NCBI RefSeq assembly: GCF_030864355.1
Contig: NC_083398.1
Span: 1,550,001-1,614,000, forward strand
Origin: Cutaneotrichosporon cavernicola
Taxonomy: Eukaryota; Basidiomycota; Tremellomycetes; Trichosporonales; Trichosporonaceae
DNA length: 64,000 nucleotides
Direction of reading: 5' to 3'
The translations under genes and the position numbers were made by a program. Under the pieces are notes generated by a model. It had not been told where the DNA came from, searched no databases, and was given only the letters and a program-made list of their open reading frames with translations. Shown piece after piece: positions 54,662 to 64,000 of this stretch (positions are counted from its first letter, which is position 1; every line of letters begins with the position of its first letter).

Positions 54662-57582
54662 ATGCCTCGCTCACCCCGTCCCCCTCCAATAACCCTTCCG
54701 CGGACTCCAACTACCCCGACTGATGTCCGCACGGTGTCGCCGGCGACATGTCTCCGATCGTCATCCTCTACCTCCTCGCGCCAGACCTCGGCCTCAGCGG
54801 CACCTACTCAGGCAGGAACCCCGTCAAGTTCGCGTAGACCCATCACATCCGCTTCTGAGCCGCCTCCGTGCTTACCCCGACTGCCTGATGACACCGCTGC
54901 AGCCTTTCACATCCTCGACAAGCTGATTGAGTTATCGTGAGTCCTTGATGACCTTAGCTGACATTCTGACCGGACGACGACGACGACATCCCCATTCCTC
55001 TTGTTGTCGTTGTTGGCGGACAGAGCGTTGGAAAGAGCAGCCTGTGAGCTCCTTTTACGGCAGGCATGTATGCTAACAACAGGCTCTCCATGGTTTGCGA
55101 CGTGAACTGATGCCCGCAACCCCCGCTGACACTAGCTGCCGCTTTGGTGCGCCGGGCGAACATCCACTTTGTGAGTCACAGATTCGGCTGTTCGCTGACA
55201 CTAGCGGGCCCACTCACATTCATTCGCGCTGCCGGCCGGGAGGTTTCTCAGCCAAGGTATACATCCGCCTGGCGCACCCAGGACCCGGCGTTGTTAAGCG
55301 CGTCACGTTCACCGAGCAGGCTATCACCTCCAAAACAGAGCTCAAGAAGGCCCTTGGCTTAGCAGGACAGGAGGCACGCCTTGCTGGCGATGGCGCCAAC
55401 CCCCTGAAGTGTGCCCTCCTACCAGCACTGTTGACTTCCAGCACGTACGAGTCAAGGAAAGACGTTGGCTTTGCTGATCGCTCGCGCGACTTTGGCGGCC
55501 CAAAACTCTGTGAAAACATCGTGCAGCTAGTGGTTGGTGTCTACACGTACTCCACCTGACGCCAGGTGTCTGGGCCCGACCAGCCGGACCTCTCGATCGT
55601 TGACCTGCCTGGTACGCCATTCCGCAGTGTATGCTGACGTCAGGCCTGGTAACAGGCGAGGGCGAAGGCATCTCACGGAACCTTGCCAACACATATGTTA
55701 AGAAGCCCGACAGCCTCGTCCTTCTCTGCCTTGCCGCGGGCGGGCGTAAGTCGTTCGAGAAGGATGCCGCTGACCTACAGGTGATCCTGCAACCGACACG
55801 ACTGAGGTCGGGATCGTTCTCAATCACGACAAGGACCTTAAGCGTTGCATGAGTGAGCCGGTCCCCGCGTTTGTACTGACTTCCTGTCGTCATTACCAAG
55901 CCAGACAACATCGGTGACCCCACCGAGTCTGCCTGGGGCGACATGATTGTAGGGACAGACGGGAGCTTCGCGCTGTCGCCTGCCCATGGTGTGCACCCTG
56001 TCCGCTGCCGCACAGCGGAAGAATACCGCCAGGGCATCAGCGGACAAGAGGTCATCGCACGCGGCGACGCGCTTTTCGCCCAGGAGCCGTGGCGTGAGCT
56101 GGCGGCCCAGGCTGGTCGCAAATTCGGCTGGGTCGAGACTAGCCGCCTCTTGTCCTGCGCGTACAAGAAGCTCGTGAAGAACAAGTACGTTGCCGTGCGT
56201 TGGGCGAGCTGACGCTAGCGTTCCTAAACTTCGCCGCCGCCTTCAGGAGAGCACCACTCTGGTCAGCGTTGAGGAAGCCGCGTTACCACCAGCCGTCGAT
56301 CATCCTGTCGATGACTTGCATACTACTATCGAGCGCATTGCCAAGGCACTGGGGGAGCAAACGACCGAGGATGGATATGTGACCCAACACTTCCTCGATC
56401 TTCAGGTTGAGTTCGAGCGCGAGCTTGTCAATTCGGTTGCCTCTTTCATTCCTGTCCTCGAAAAGGACACCCCGCCGACCCCGGAAGGTGGAGTCCCAGA
56501 AGGTGAAGTAGGCGGTCGACCCATTTACCTGGACGAGTTTCAAAAGCTGTTCGCAAAGTGGGTTTCGTGGCCCTCATCCGCTGACTGCAGACATCGCAAC
56601 GCCCGCTCCAGTGTGGTGCTGCACGCCGCACGCGCCGCTCTCATCCGTGGCGTCGTCTCACGATGGGGTAGTCGGTGCCATACATACAACAAGGCGTACT
56701 GGGCCGCACTGGACGAGCTCATCGAGAACGTTGTGGCTGAAGAGTGTGAAGGCAGGGAGGAGATCGCCACGATTGTCTGGTAAGTCATATCTCCCGAGTT
56801 GCGCTGACACCAGCCATGCCCTGCACAACCTCTCCCTCCCGCTACAGGATGAGATTACCAAATTCATCGACGGTCGCATCGTCGCTGAACAGTCCCGTCG
56901 TGAACACGTCGACACGAACGATGCGACGCCTAAGGATGAGCTGGCGCGGGCTTATGATCAGTACCTACAACAGTTTGTAGCGGCCTACCCGCCAGAAGCG
57001 CCCCACGTCCTCGACGGTCTCCAGGTCGACCGGGCATACTTCCCTCCCCCTAACATGCCACCTAACCAATGGAACGAGAGGTACGTCACGACTGTCGTCC
57101 ACTTCATGGCTGTGGTGCAGTGGCATCTGCAGAAGTCGATCGAGCGGATCGCGAACACTGTAGGGCGCGAACTGCCAGTCGTCGTCATGAACAAGTTTCA
57201 CCCGCGGGTGACGGCGACTCTGCGCGAGGCTCTTCGTCTCAACATTGTCCGGGACGATGTGCGCAAGCGGGTCATCAACCTCTGTGAGCCCGACGAAGAG
57301 ATCGTCGCTCGACGTGAAGCCGTCAAGAAGCGTCGCACGGCGCTCCAGGAGCTCCAGTGGGTACCTTGACTGGTGCGAGCTGACCGGCAGGAGCGTGCTC
57401 GACTCGTCTCATGTGTAGTCCAAATGGTAGCACAACAACAGCGTCGCTCCCATCTTCAAAGTCTTGCCGTACCTCGAACAAGCCCCTCGAGAAATCACGA
57501 TGGGCAAATTATGGCCGCCCTCGACCGACTCCATCTGCAGTTGTGGTACATCCTCGCCAACACCGTACGTGATCAACCCTGA
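54662..57582 (+). CDS. Dynamin-related GTPase, divergent
   Basis: Thirteen exons inferred: 54662-54936, 54969-55043, 55083-55101, 55136-55170, 55205-55532, 55566-55611, 55644-55745, 55781-55852, 55887-56184, 56219-56557, 56591-56779, 56814-57360, 57391-57582; 838 aa. Residues 1-75 are Ser/Pro-rich. FHILDKLIELS leads into IPIPLVVVVGGQSVGKSS, the G1 P-loop (108-116; GxxxxGKS). G3 is DLPG (256-259) in DLSIVDLPGLVTGEGEGISR, and G4 is TKPD (321-324) in IVITKPDNIGDP. The middle and GED-like regions follow (QWHLQKSIERIANTVGRELP, RREAVKKRRTALQELQW). The G2 region, usually GxxTRCP, is poorly conserved. Introns 1 and 8 have TG in place of AG at the acceptor, and intron 5 has a GTTGGT donor. The gene may be real with unusual splicing, or recently decaying. 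It resembles dynamin-like proteins of higher fungi outside the Vps1/Dnm1/Mgm1 set. Confidence 0.72.
54937..54968 (+). other. Putative GT..TG intron 1 of dynamin-like gene
   Basis: Donor GTGAGT follows ..KLIELS; the next dynamin block is DDDDDIPIP. No AG near the branch (GCTGAC) gives the right phase. Ending at CTGACATTCTG leaves phase 2 intact and yields LSPDDDDDIP. Length 32 nt, normal here. Confidence 0.55.
55853..55886 (+). other. Putative GT..TG intron 8 of dynamin-like gene
   Basis: Donor GTGAGC follows ..DLKRCM; the G4 motif VITKPDN must follow. The branch TACTGAC is followed by TTCCTG and no AG in phase. A TG end gives KRCMIVITKPD. Length 34 nt. Confidence 0.55.
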
Positions 57583-57696
57583 TCAGGTTTATATTCTTGC
57601 TCTCAGATGTACCATGTATGCTTATAATGTACCCTCCTGGCTATCTCAGCCCCCCCATCCTCATTAAGTCATATAAATGCAATATACAATACCATT

Positions 57697-60600
57697 CTAC
57701 TGCTTCAAAGCGCGCACCCGCTCCGCCAAATCCTTAACGCGCCCTTCCAAGCGTGTCCGTTCCCGCGCAAGCCGCCATGCCTGCGCCTCGGGACTATTCT
57801 TCCGAGAATGCCAGGATGTCCCATCAATGCCCGAGATGTCGACAATCCGAGGCGAGGAGGCATAAGCCGCCACTGCGCGGAGAAGCAATTTACTTTCGGT
57901 CTCAAGGGCGATTTTGGTAACGGGCAGGTGGGGATGCGCGATCCAGGGACTGCCGAGAGGAGTGGCGGGCCCGTCGGATTCGGCGTCGCTGTCTTCTTGG
58001 GTGAGTGGTGGCGGGGTGGAGGGAGAGGGAGGGAAGGGACGAAGCGGAGGGAGCATATGTACATCGGCATACAAGTCCCTCGACTTGAGGAGGGCGTTCT
58101 CGCTCCGCAGGAACCGCAGCGCGGCCCGCAGCCCGGCCACTTGCTCGCCCGTCGTGGGTTCTGGTGCCGGAGCTGTTCCCTGCGATGTGGGCCGGCGATG
58201 GAGCTTGGCGTTCTCGGACTCGAGGTCGGCCTGGTCGGCCTGCAGCTGTTCGATTGCGTCCTCGTACTCCTTTTCCTGCTTGCGCGATTTGGCAATTTCC
58301 CTCTCCAACTCGAGAATATGGTCGGCCTGTTTCCTCGCGCCCTCGATCCTGCGCTCCAGGGTCTCGATCTTCACGGAACCCTCCTGCAGGCTCTGGTCGC
58401 GGAGTTTGATCTCGCGCACCATGTCCCGCAACTCGTCGCTTAGGCGCGAGACGCGGCGCTCCGCCTCGGCATTGTACGATGCCGCCTCACGGATCGCTGC
58501 CACGCGCGCGAGCCACGGCGGAGGGGCCGCGAGCGACACGACTTGCCCAGCCTTGGCGGCGCGGAACTTGGGTAGCGTGTCGGCCAAGTCGGACGCAAGG
58601 CGCTGAACAAAGGACGCGATCACGTCCCATGGCTCCCCGTCCGTATTGGTCACTTCGCCAAGGAACTTGTCCATGTCCGTCAGGCGTAGGGGCGCCTTGG
58701 AAGCACGGAGGCTGTCAACGTGCTGCCGCACGCGCTGGGCCAGGCGCACCGCCATATCCACCGCTGCGCTGACTGATGATACGAGGTCGCGGAGGCCGTC
58801 AGAAAACTCGGGTGCCAGTGCCGCCTGAGACGCCGCAACTTCTTCAATCACCGAGACGAGCTTGCCTGCCGGCGCCTTGACTGCGCGCACCTGGTTCAAT
58901 ACGCGCTGCACCGGGTCATACACCGCCTCGTCGAGGGTGTACTCGCCCAGCTCGACGTCGACGTCACCGTCCTTGACAAGCGCCATGATCTCGGTGCGTA
59001 CGAAGCCGACTGCAGCTGCAAAGTTGTCCAGGTCATCCTCGAGAGTGTAGGCTGCAGCAACCTGCTGTTCACCAGCGTCGAGGCCAGGGTGGTTAAACAT
59101 AACCTCGGCGAGGTGGTTGAACTGGGCGAGTAACGCGTCGAGCTCGCGCGCGCACTCGCCGTCGTTGAACTCGTCCGTCTTGACACTCGCGATCCACCCG
59201 TCCACCCGGCTCTCGACGCCCGCAAGCTCGCCAACGACCCGCCCGAGGGCGACGTAGTCGTCCGGCTGGGTGCGGCGCATGATGACGGCGAAACGACGGT
59301 TGAGCGTCGCAAAGGAGCGCAGCTTGCCGCGCAGCTCACACACGCCAACGAGTGCTTCAGAGGACACGGTGTACAGCGCGCCCGGGAGGCCATGAAGGTT
59401 GCTGATGACGGTGGTGAGCATGTTGACCTTCTCGCCCACGCGGAGGAAAAAGAGGAGAGCCGAGACACTGTCAGCCTCGCTCTCGAGATACGCCTCGGGT
59501 AGGTAGGCCTGAATGATGCGGAGGTGCTCAGCGAGTTGGGCCGCCTCAAGTTTCTTGAGCTCGAGGTCGACCGTCTTGCTCTGCGTCTTGACTGCCGAGC
59601 TCTGCAGCTTGAGGTTGAGGTTGAGCAGCGCCTGCGACTCCTTGTTCGCCGCCGCCGAGTCGTGCTCCTGGCTCGCCTGCTGCTCTCGTAACTCGTCAAT
59701 CTCGGCTTGGAGGTTGTGGACGAGCTCGCGGAACTGGCCGATCGTCGCCTCCATGTCGACAACGAGTGCCTCAAGCTCAGCTGACCGTGCGCCCTCCTCC
59801 TTGAGCTGCGCGGTGACGCCGTCGATCTCGGCCTCGAGCTGCTTGGCACTCTCGGCGTGACTCTCCTCGAGCTCGTCGTTGAGCTCCTTGAGCGCCTCGA
59901 GATCGTCGATCGTGGCTCGCATCTCTTCCATCTTGTCGCCCATCTGCAGGTTGCGCTCTGTGAGCTCCTCGAGCAGGTCCTCTGCCCCAAGTGCGTCGTC
60001 CAGCTGCTGCTTCAGGTCCTCGACTTGCGCTTCGCTGTGTGCGAGCTTGGCCGTTGTGAGATCGAAGCGCCCCGAAAGGTCGGAATTCGAGCTCAGCTCC
60101 TTCTCGAGGTCATGTATCTTGAGCTTGTACTCCTTCTCCGAGTCGTGCAGCATGTCGCGCAGCTGAATCACGGCGTCCTTGAGCCGCTCGTTGTGCTTCT
60201 CCAGTTGGATGTAGGCGATGGACGTGTGAGCGCCGCCCGCTAGGCCGTCAATCGGCTTATCGTACTCGGCGTTCTCCTCCTTGAGCACGGCGACCTCCAG
60301 CTCGAGTTCCTGGATCTTCTCGTTGAGTCGTTCGGTCTCGGCCTCGGCCGCCTCGGCCTTCTCTTCGGCAACCTCTCGGTCTAATGTCGCCATCTCAGCC
60401 TGGTCAAAGGCATCCTGTCGCTGTGACTCGAGTAATTCGTTTTCGGACCGCATATCCGAGTTTTCGCGCTTGAGCTTGACGATCTCGCCGGCCTGCTCCT
60501 GGAATTTGGCTGATGTCAGTTCCTACGAAAGGGATGAACTCACCCTGGAGCTTGGCGCGGATGGCGGGAAGCGAGTCGCCCTCGGCGGCGCGCTTCTCAA

Positions 60601-61909
60601 GGCCCTTGATGGTCGCCTGGTCCTCTGTGCGGTGGCTTTCCAGGAGACGAACTTTGATCCGCAGTTCCTCGAGCTCGCGCTTCTGCGCAAACACGGCCGC
60701 TGTGGATTCTGGAGAGAGAGCGCGGCGGGAAGTGAGGGGCGAACGGGGGGAGGAGGGAGGGAGGGTAGTCGAGGAACGTGGGGAAGGAAGGGTGCCGGAA
60801 GTACGAGGGGAAGAGACGGTGGCGGATGGGCCAGGGGACTGACTTGGGGTGAGGGGAGAAGAGGGGTTGGAAGGTGACGGGCAGACGGATGGGGGTTGGA
60901 TGGAGCCGGGCGACAGGCTGTCGCGCCGGCTGCCATGGATTGTGAGTGAATGAGGGGATGGTGAAACGGCGAGCGACGAGCTATCTGGCGAGGCAAGGAA
61001 GGTGGTGTCGCCGTCGTCGAAACCTGGACGCTCTACAGCGACGAATGGCGACTCGGGTTGTGACCGGTGCGACAGACGCCGCGGCGATGGGATCACACTG
61101 CCACCACGCTGCGGCTCTGGGATGCGGCGCGGCGTTTCTGGAGGGGCGCGTTCGGGTACAGGCGGCGGAGGCATGAGCTCATCGTCCGCCTTGCGCTGCG
61201 TAGGTCCACGCGCAGTGATTGGCGTGTGAGTGCGGCTTGTCCCAATCGCCGAGGCACGACGACCCATCGGCGAGACAGGGATGCGGGGGCTCGGGGCGGC
61301 TGAGCTCGCGCTGGACGGGAGCACGCTCGTCCGCCGGCTTGCTGGGGTTCCAGTAGTGCGAATCGCAGGCGGTCTTGTACGAGCGGCGCGGATCGTGCCA
61401 GTTGGCCCAGCTGCTGGGGAAGGCGGCACGTCCACGCTCGAGGTGCGGGAAACAGAGCGGTTCGGGGTCGCCGGGATAGGTGTTGGCGCCGTGCGCGGAA
61501 CATCTTGGCCGGGGCGCGCGGGGGTCGTGGATCTACTTGTGCGTGACGAGCCGGAGCTCGCGGGGAGCGTCGACGTACGCGGCTGGTGTCAGGCTCCTTG
61601 AACGCCCCTCAGCGGTCACCCTCCCTTCGTCTCGCGACTCACCGCTCGCCGCATCTCCAACACATGCACCTGGCTCGGTCGCACGAAGACACCATGTCCG
61701 GCCTCGCACGAGAAGTACACCTCGCCCTTGACACTGCCGTTGTTCTTGCCCGTCGGGGTGTCACTGTATCAGCACCGACGAGGAAGGGGGACATACAGCT
61801 CAATACCGACCCACTTGCCTGGCGCGAAGGCCGGTTCGGTGCCGACCCAGCGCACGAGGCCGGTACCGGCGTTGACGCGGACTTTGGTGCCGAGCGGGAG
61901 GTCGCTCAT
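57697..61909 (-). CDS. Dynactin large subunit p150Glued
   Basis: Four exons: 61909-61797, 61763-61643, 61582-60544, 60509-57697; introns of 33, 60 and 34 nt; 1361 aa. Residues 1-75 are a CAP-Gly domain: LGTKVRVNAGTGLVRWVG, FAPGKWVGIEL, then TGKNNGSVKGEVYFSCEAGH and GVFVRPSQV; GKNNGSVKG is the tubulin/EB1 C-terminus binding loop. Residues 80-350 are Ser/Pro/Arg-rich and basic. A long first coiled coil (about 355-700, KRELEELRIKVRLLE..) is followed by the dynactin-specific intercoil domain (AYLPEAYLESEADSVSALLF, LHGLPGALYTVSSEALVGVC) and a second coiled coil near residues 1100-1240. This is the p150/Nip100/Ssm4/Ro-3 layout. It links dynein to microtubules and cargo. The gene diverges from eIF3k over 239 bp and is convergent with the dynamin-like gene 114 bp away. 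Confidence 0.93.
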
Positions 61910-62148
61910 TGCATGTCTCTGCTTTCGCTCTTACGTTCTTGCGTATGTATGTATCGAGTGTGATGTCGGGGATCCAGCGTCAACACGGACCTGATACCGC
62001 ACGTCACAGTTGATCGGTGGACGCGTCAAGGGCCCACGTCATTTTTTGATAAGGATGGGACCGTTTTCGCCGCTCATCTGGCTATTGTCAAGGCGTTGAC
62101 ACCGAGTCCAAAGACGAGCACGATACCCATCCTAATCTCCTAAAAGCC
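61910..62148. promoter_or_regulatory. Bidirectional promoter, p150Glued/eIF3k
   Basis: 239 bp separate two divergent start codons. No specific element is recognised. Confidence 0.55.
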
Positions 62149-63297
62149 ATGTCCCCGGTCCCCGTTCAGAACCTCAAGGAGTGGCACACGCCGAGCTCGC
62201 GTACCGAAGTCATTCACGAGCTCATCAATGGCGTCGGTGAGTTCGGAGCGAAGCGGCGCTGACGACAGACAGGTATAACCCTTCCAACCTGAGCTTCATG
62301 GAGGAGTACCTCCAGAGCCAGGTCGCGAGCGGCGAGTACGACCTGCTTGCGAACCTCGCGATTCTTAAGCTGTGCGTCTTTTTGAAGAGCTAGATGGCGG
62401 GAGTCGAGTAATGAGCTGTGTCGTTGCAGGGTTACTAGGCTTCATTTGCCCATCTCGCGCGACCCTCTACTGGCTGCCCCTGTTCCGCATCTCCTGCCTC
62501 TCGCCGCTGGCTTCTGGCTCGTCGTCAGCTCGGCCGCTAATCCCAGCTACCAGTTCAACCCCCAGCTCTCCAACCCCGACGTCATCCTCAACATCCTCAT
62601 CAAGGCGCTGAGCGCCACCGTCCATGGCCCTGACTTCAACGTCTGTCTCGCGCTGCTCCGCGAGCCCGCTGCGATCGTGCACGACATTGACAGCGACGAC
62701 GAGAGCCTCATCATCGCCATGCCCTTTCTCCAGGGCCTGCACGACCTTGTCCGCGCGTGCCAGTTCACGAAGTTCTGGGCTGAGTTCAACGGCTCCAGCG
62801 AGGCCGCACAGCGTGAGTGACCAGACAAGCGAGGGTGGATCCCGAGCTTGACACAGTCCGAGAATGGGGGCTCTGGCTCTACGACTGTAACTGTCAGAAC
62901 TGGCGTTTTGGACCCCACTCGTTACGCGTTGCGCTTGGCGGTCCCCGCTCAGAGCTCACCCCAGTCCTCCGTTCCAATCCCAACTATTTCCCCGCGCACG
63001 CCGGCGTCTTGTCCAAGTTCCGCACCGAGTTTGCCTCCTCCATCGCCGCGTCCTTCTCCCGCGTCCGCCTCGCCCAGCTCGCTCGCTGGCTCGACATCAA
63101 GCCCGCCGACGTGCCGGCCTGGTGCGCCGAGGCTGGGTGGAGCGTTGACGGCGAGCTCGCCGTCGTCCCCGAGAACGGCGACAACAACGTCAAGGCTGGT
63201 GTCGTTAAGGAGAACGTGCAGCTCAAGCGTGAGTTTTCCAGAAAGAAGGAACTGACGGACAGAGCTCACCAAGCTCGTTGCGGCGGCTGCGTTCTAG
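62149..63297 (+). CDS. Translation initiation factor eIF3 subunit k
   Basis: Five exons: 62149-62236, 62269-62371, 62547-62812, 62965-63228, 63263-63297; introns of 32, 175, 152 and 34 nt; 251 aa. The HAM/WH fold is seen in VDRYNPSNLSFMEEYLQSQV, YDLLANLAILKLYQFNPQLS, DVILNILIKALSATVHGPDF and FNVCLALLREPAAIVHDIDS, then AAQLLRSNPNYFPAHAGVLS, FRTEFASSIAASFSRVRLAQ, LARWLDIKPADVPAWCAEAG and WSVDGELAVVPENGDNNVKA. The third acceptor (62964) was chosen because an earlier AG at 62897 breaks the frame, whereas this one gives the conserved RSNPNYF segment. eIF3k is a non-core eIF3 subunit bound to eIF3l; many basidiomycetes keep it, unlike budding yeast. The start is set by context CCATGTCC and by similarity beginning about residue 15. 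Confidence 0.88.
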
Positions 63298-63757
63298 AGT
63301 TTCATGCATGGTGTATATCTAGTCTGCAATTGAGGGAGTGGCAGGAGGATTGCTGACCACGACAGAACTGACCTGGTAGTCGGGAGTGACACGTGCTCGT
63401 CATGACAAGTCCCTCAGCTCATGCTCAATGGGAACCAGGGAGGTGACAAGTTCTTGGACCACGGGAAGAGAGGAGTACGCTGACTGACGGCTGTGTTTTT
63501 TTACCCCAATAAGTGAGGGTGTTTGTGAGCGCGCGACAATGCCGATGCGTCACCTCCATCTGTGACTTCACCACCAGATGTGCCTCCTCCGCACACTCAG
63601 CTGCCCCAACAAAACGCTCGCCATCCGCTCGACGTCGAGGATATAAACCCTCAGCTCGAGCCCAGAGGTCCTCCTCACCAAGAAATCGTTCTCTACTCAC
63701 AACACCACCTCACACTCCAACACCAGGCCACAAAACCAAAACACTAACAAAACAACC
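63298..63757. other. Intergenic, promoter of last gene
   Basis: About 460 bases; the right 200 bases are CT/CA-rich. No gene is seen. Confidence 0.5.
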
Positions 63758-64000
63758 ATGGCCGACAAGAACCCCGTCTCGCAGTCGCAGAAGCCCGTCC
63801 AGGCTCACCCTCAAGTACGTTTCCTCCTCTGCCTCTCTCATCAACACTCTTCTCCCCTCTCCTCGCTCTTTCCCTCCCCCTCACTAACCCCAGGCCAAGG
63901 GCGATAAGCCCACTCCTAAGGCCGAGGGCAAGCCAGCCGGGAAGGCCAAGCCCCATGGGAAGCAGGCCCAGGAGGCTGAGGAGATTTGCGAGGCCGGTGG
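63758..64000 (+). CDS. Lys/Ala-rich protein, N-terminal part only
   Basis: Two exons visible: 63758-63814 and 63894 to the window edge, with a 79-nt intron (GTACGT..CTAACCCCAG). The readable start is MADKNPVSQSQKPVQAHPQ, then AKGDKPTPKAEGKPAGKAKP and an acidic EAEEICEAGG where the window ends. Lys/Ala/Pro/Gly-rich N-termini of this kind occur in many cytosolic RNA-binding and tRNA-synthetase-associated proteins. The part seen does not identify a family. The AACAACCATGG context and a typical CT-rich leader support the start. Confidence 0.65.

Noticed and set aside
58896..59990. 364-codon Ser/Arg-rich frame within p150Glued
   Set aside because: Alternative frame of a clear coiled-coil gene.
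62898..62964. Earlier AG acceptor at 62897 for eIF3k intron 3
   Set aside because: It shifts the frame out of the conserved RSNPNYF block; the AG at 62964 keeps it.

Overview
This is a GC-rich nuclear chromosome segment from a fungus, most likely a basidiomycete yeast of the Tremellomycetes, perhaps Trichosporonales-like. That placement is inferred from gene content (DOT1, LIS1, dynactin p150, a Tea1-like kelch protein, an FHIP protein, Pcl-type cyclin, quinate genes) and from gene structure: intron-rich genes whose introns are mostly 30-40 nt long, with a CTGAC or CTAAC branch site a few bases before the acceptor. No species can be named from the sequence alone. I built all gene models by hand by joining exons at GT..AG boundaries and checking that phase is preserved; the exon sums are multiples of three.

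Layout. 1-4 kb: 5' end of a POF1-like nucleotidyltransferase (-), an intron-containing tRNA-Pro(AGG), a 72-aa protein (-) and an empty stretch. 4-12 kb: Pcl-type cyclin (-), a gene-poor block with a secreted lipase (-), a BolA/Fra2 protein (-). 12-19 kb: mitochondrial ribosomal protein uS9m (+), DOT1 histone methyltransferase (-), a 75-aa cysteine-rich protein (-), a class-2 eIF4E (+). 20-26.4 kb: a putative quinate utilisation group of two MFS transporters and a quinate/shikimate dehydrogenase. 26.6-36.3 kb: a hotdog thioesterase, FHIP/RAI16 protein, Ldb17/Dip1 and LIS1, all on the minus strand. 37-47 kb: peroxisomal dienoyl-CoA isomerase (11 exons), Tea1/Kel1-like kelch protein, MYST acetyltransferase (+), then a 172-aa unknown (-). 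48-52 kb: a large Ser-rich coiled-coil protein (-). 54.6-64 kb: a dynamin-related GTPase (+), dynactin p150Glued (-), eIF3k (+), and the start of a Lys-rich protein (+).

How the genes relate. Several encode parts of the dynein/microtubule system (LIS1, p150Glued, FHIP, Tea1-like). Ldb17/Dip1 links to actin patches and the dynamin-like protein to membranes. This is a local concentration, not a proven functional cluster. The 20-26 kb group is the only catabolic cluster: a divergent promoter between permease and dehydrogenase carries repeated ATATCC motifs.

Most unusual observation. In the dynamin-like gene two introns lack an AG acceptor where family conservation requires the junction; both are resolved in the correct phase by a TG acceptor (GT..TG introns of 32 and 34 nt). 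LIS1 has a 39-nt GC..AG intron.
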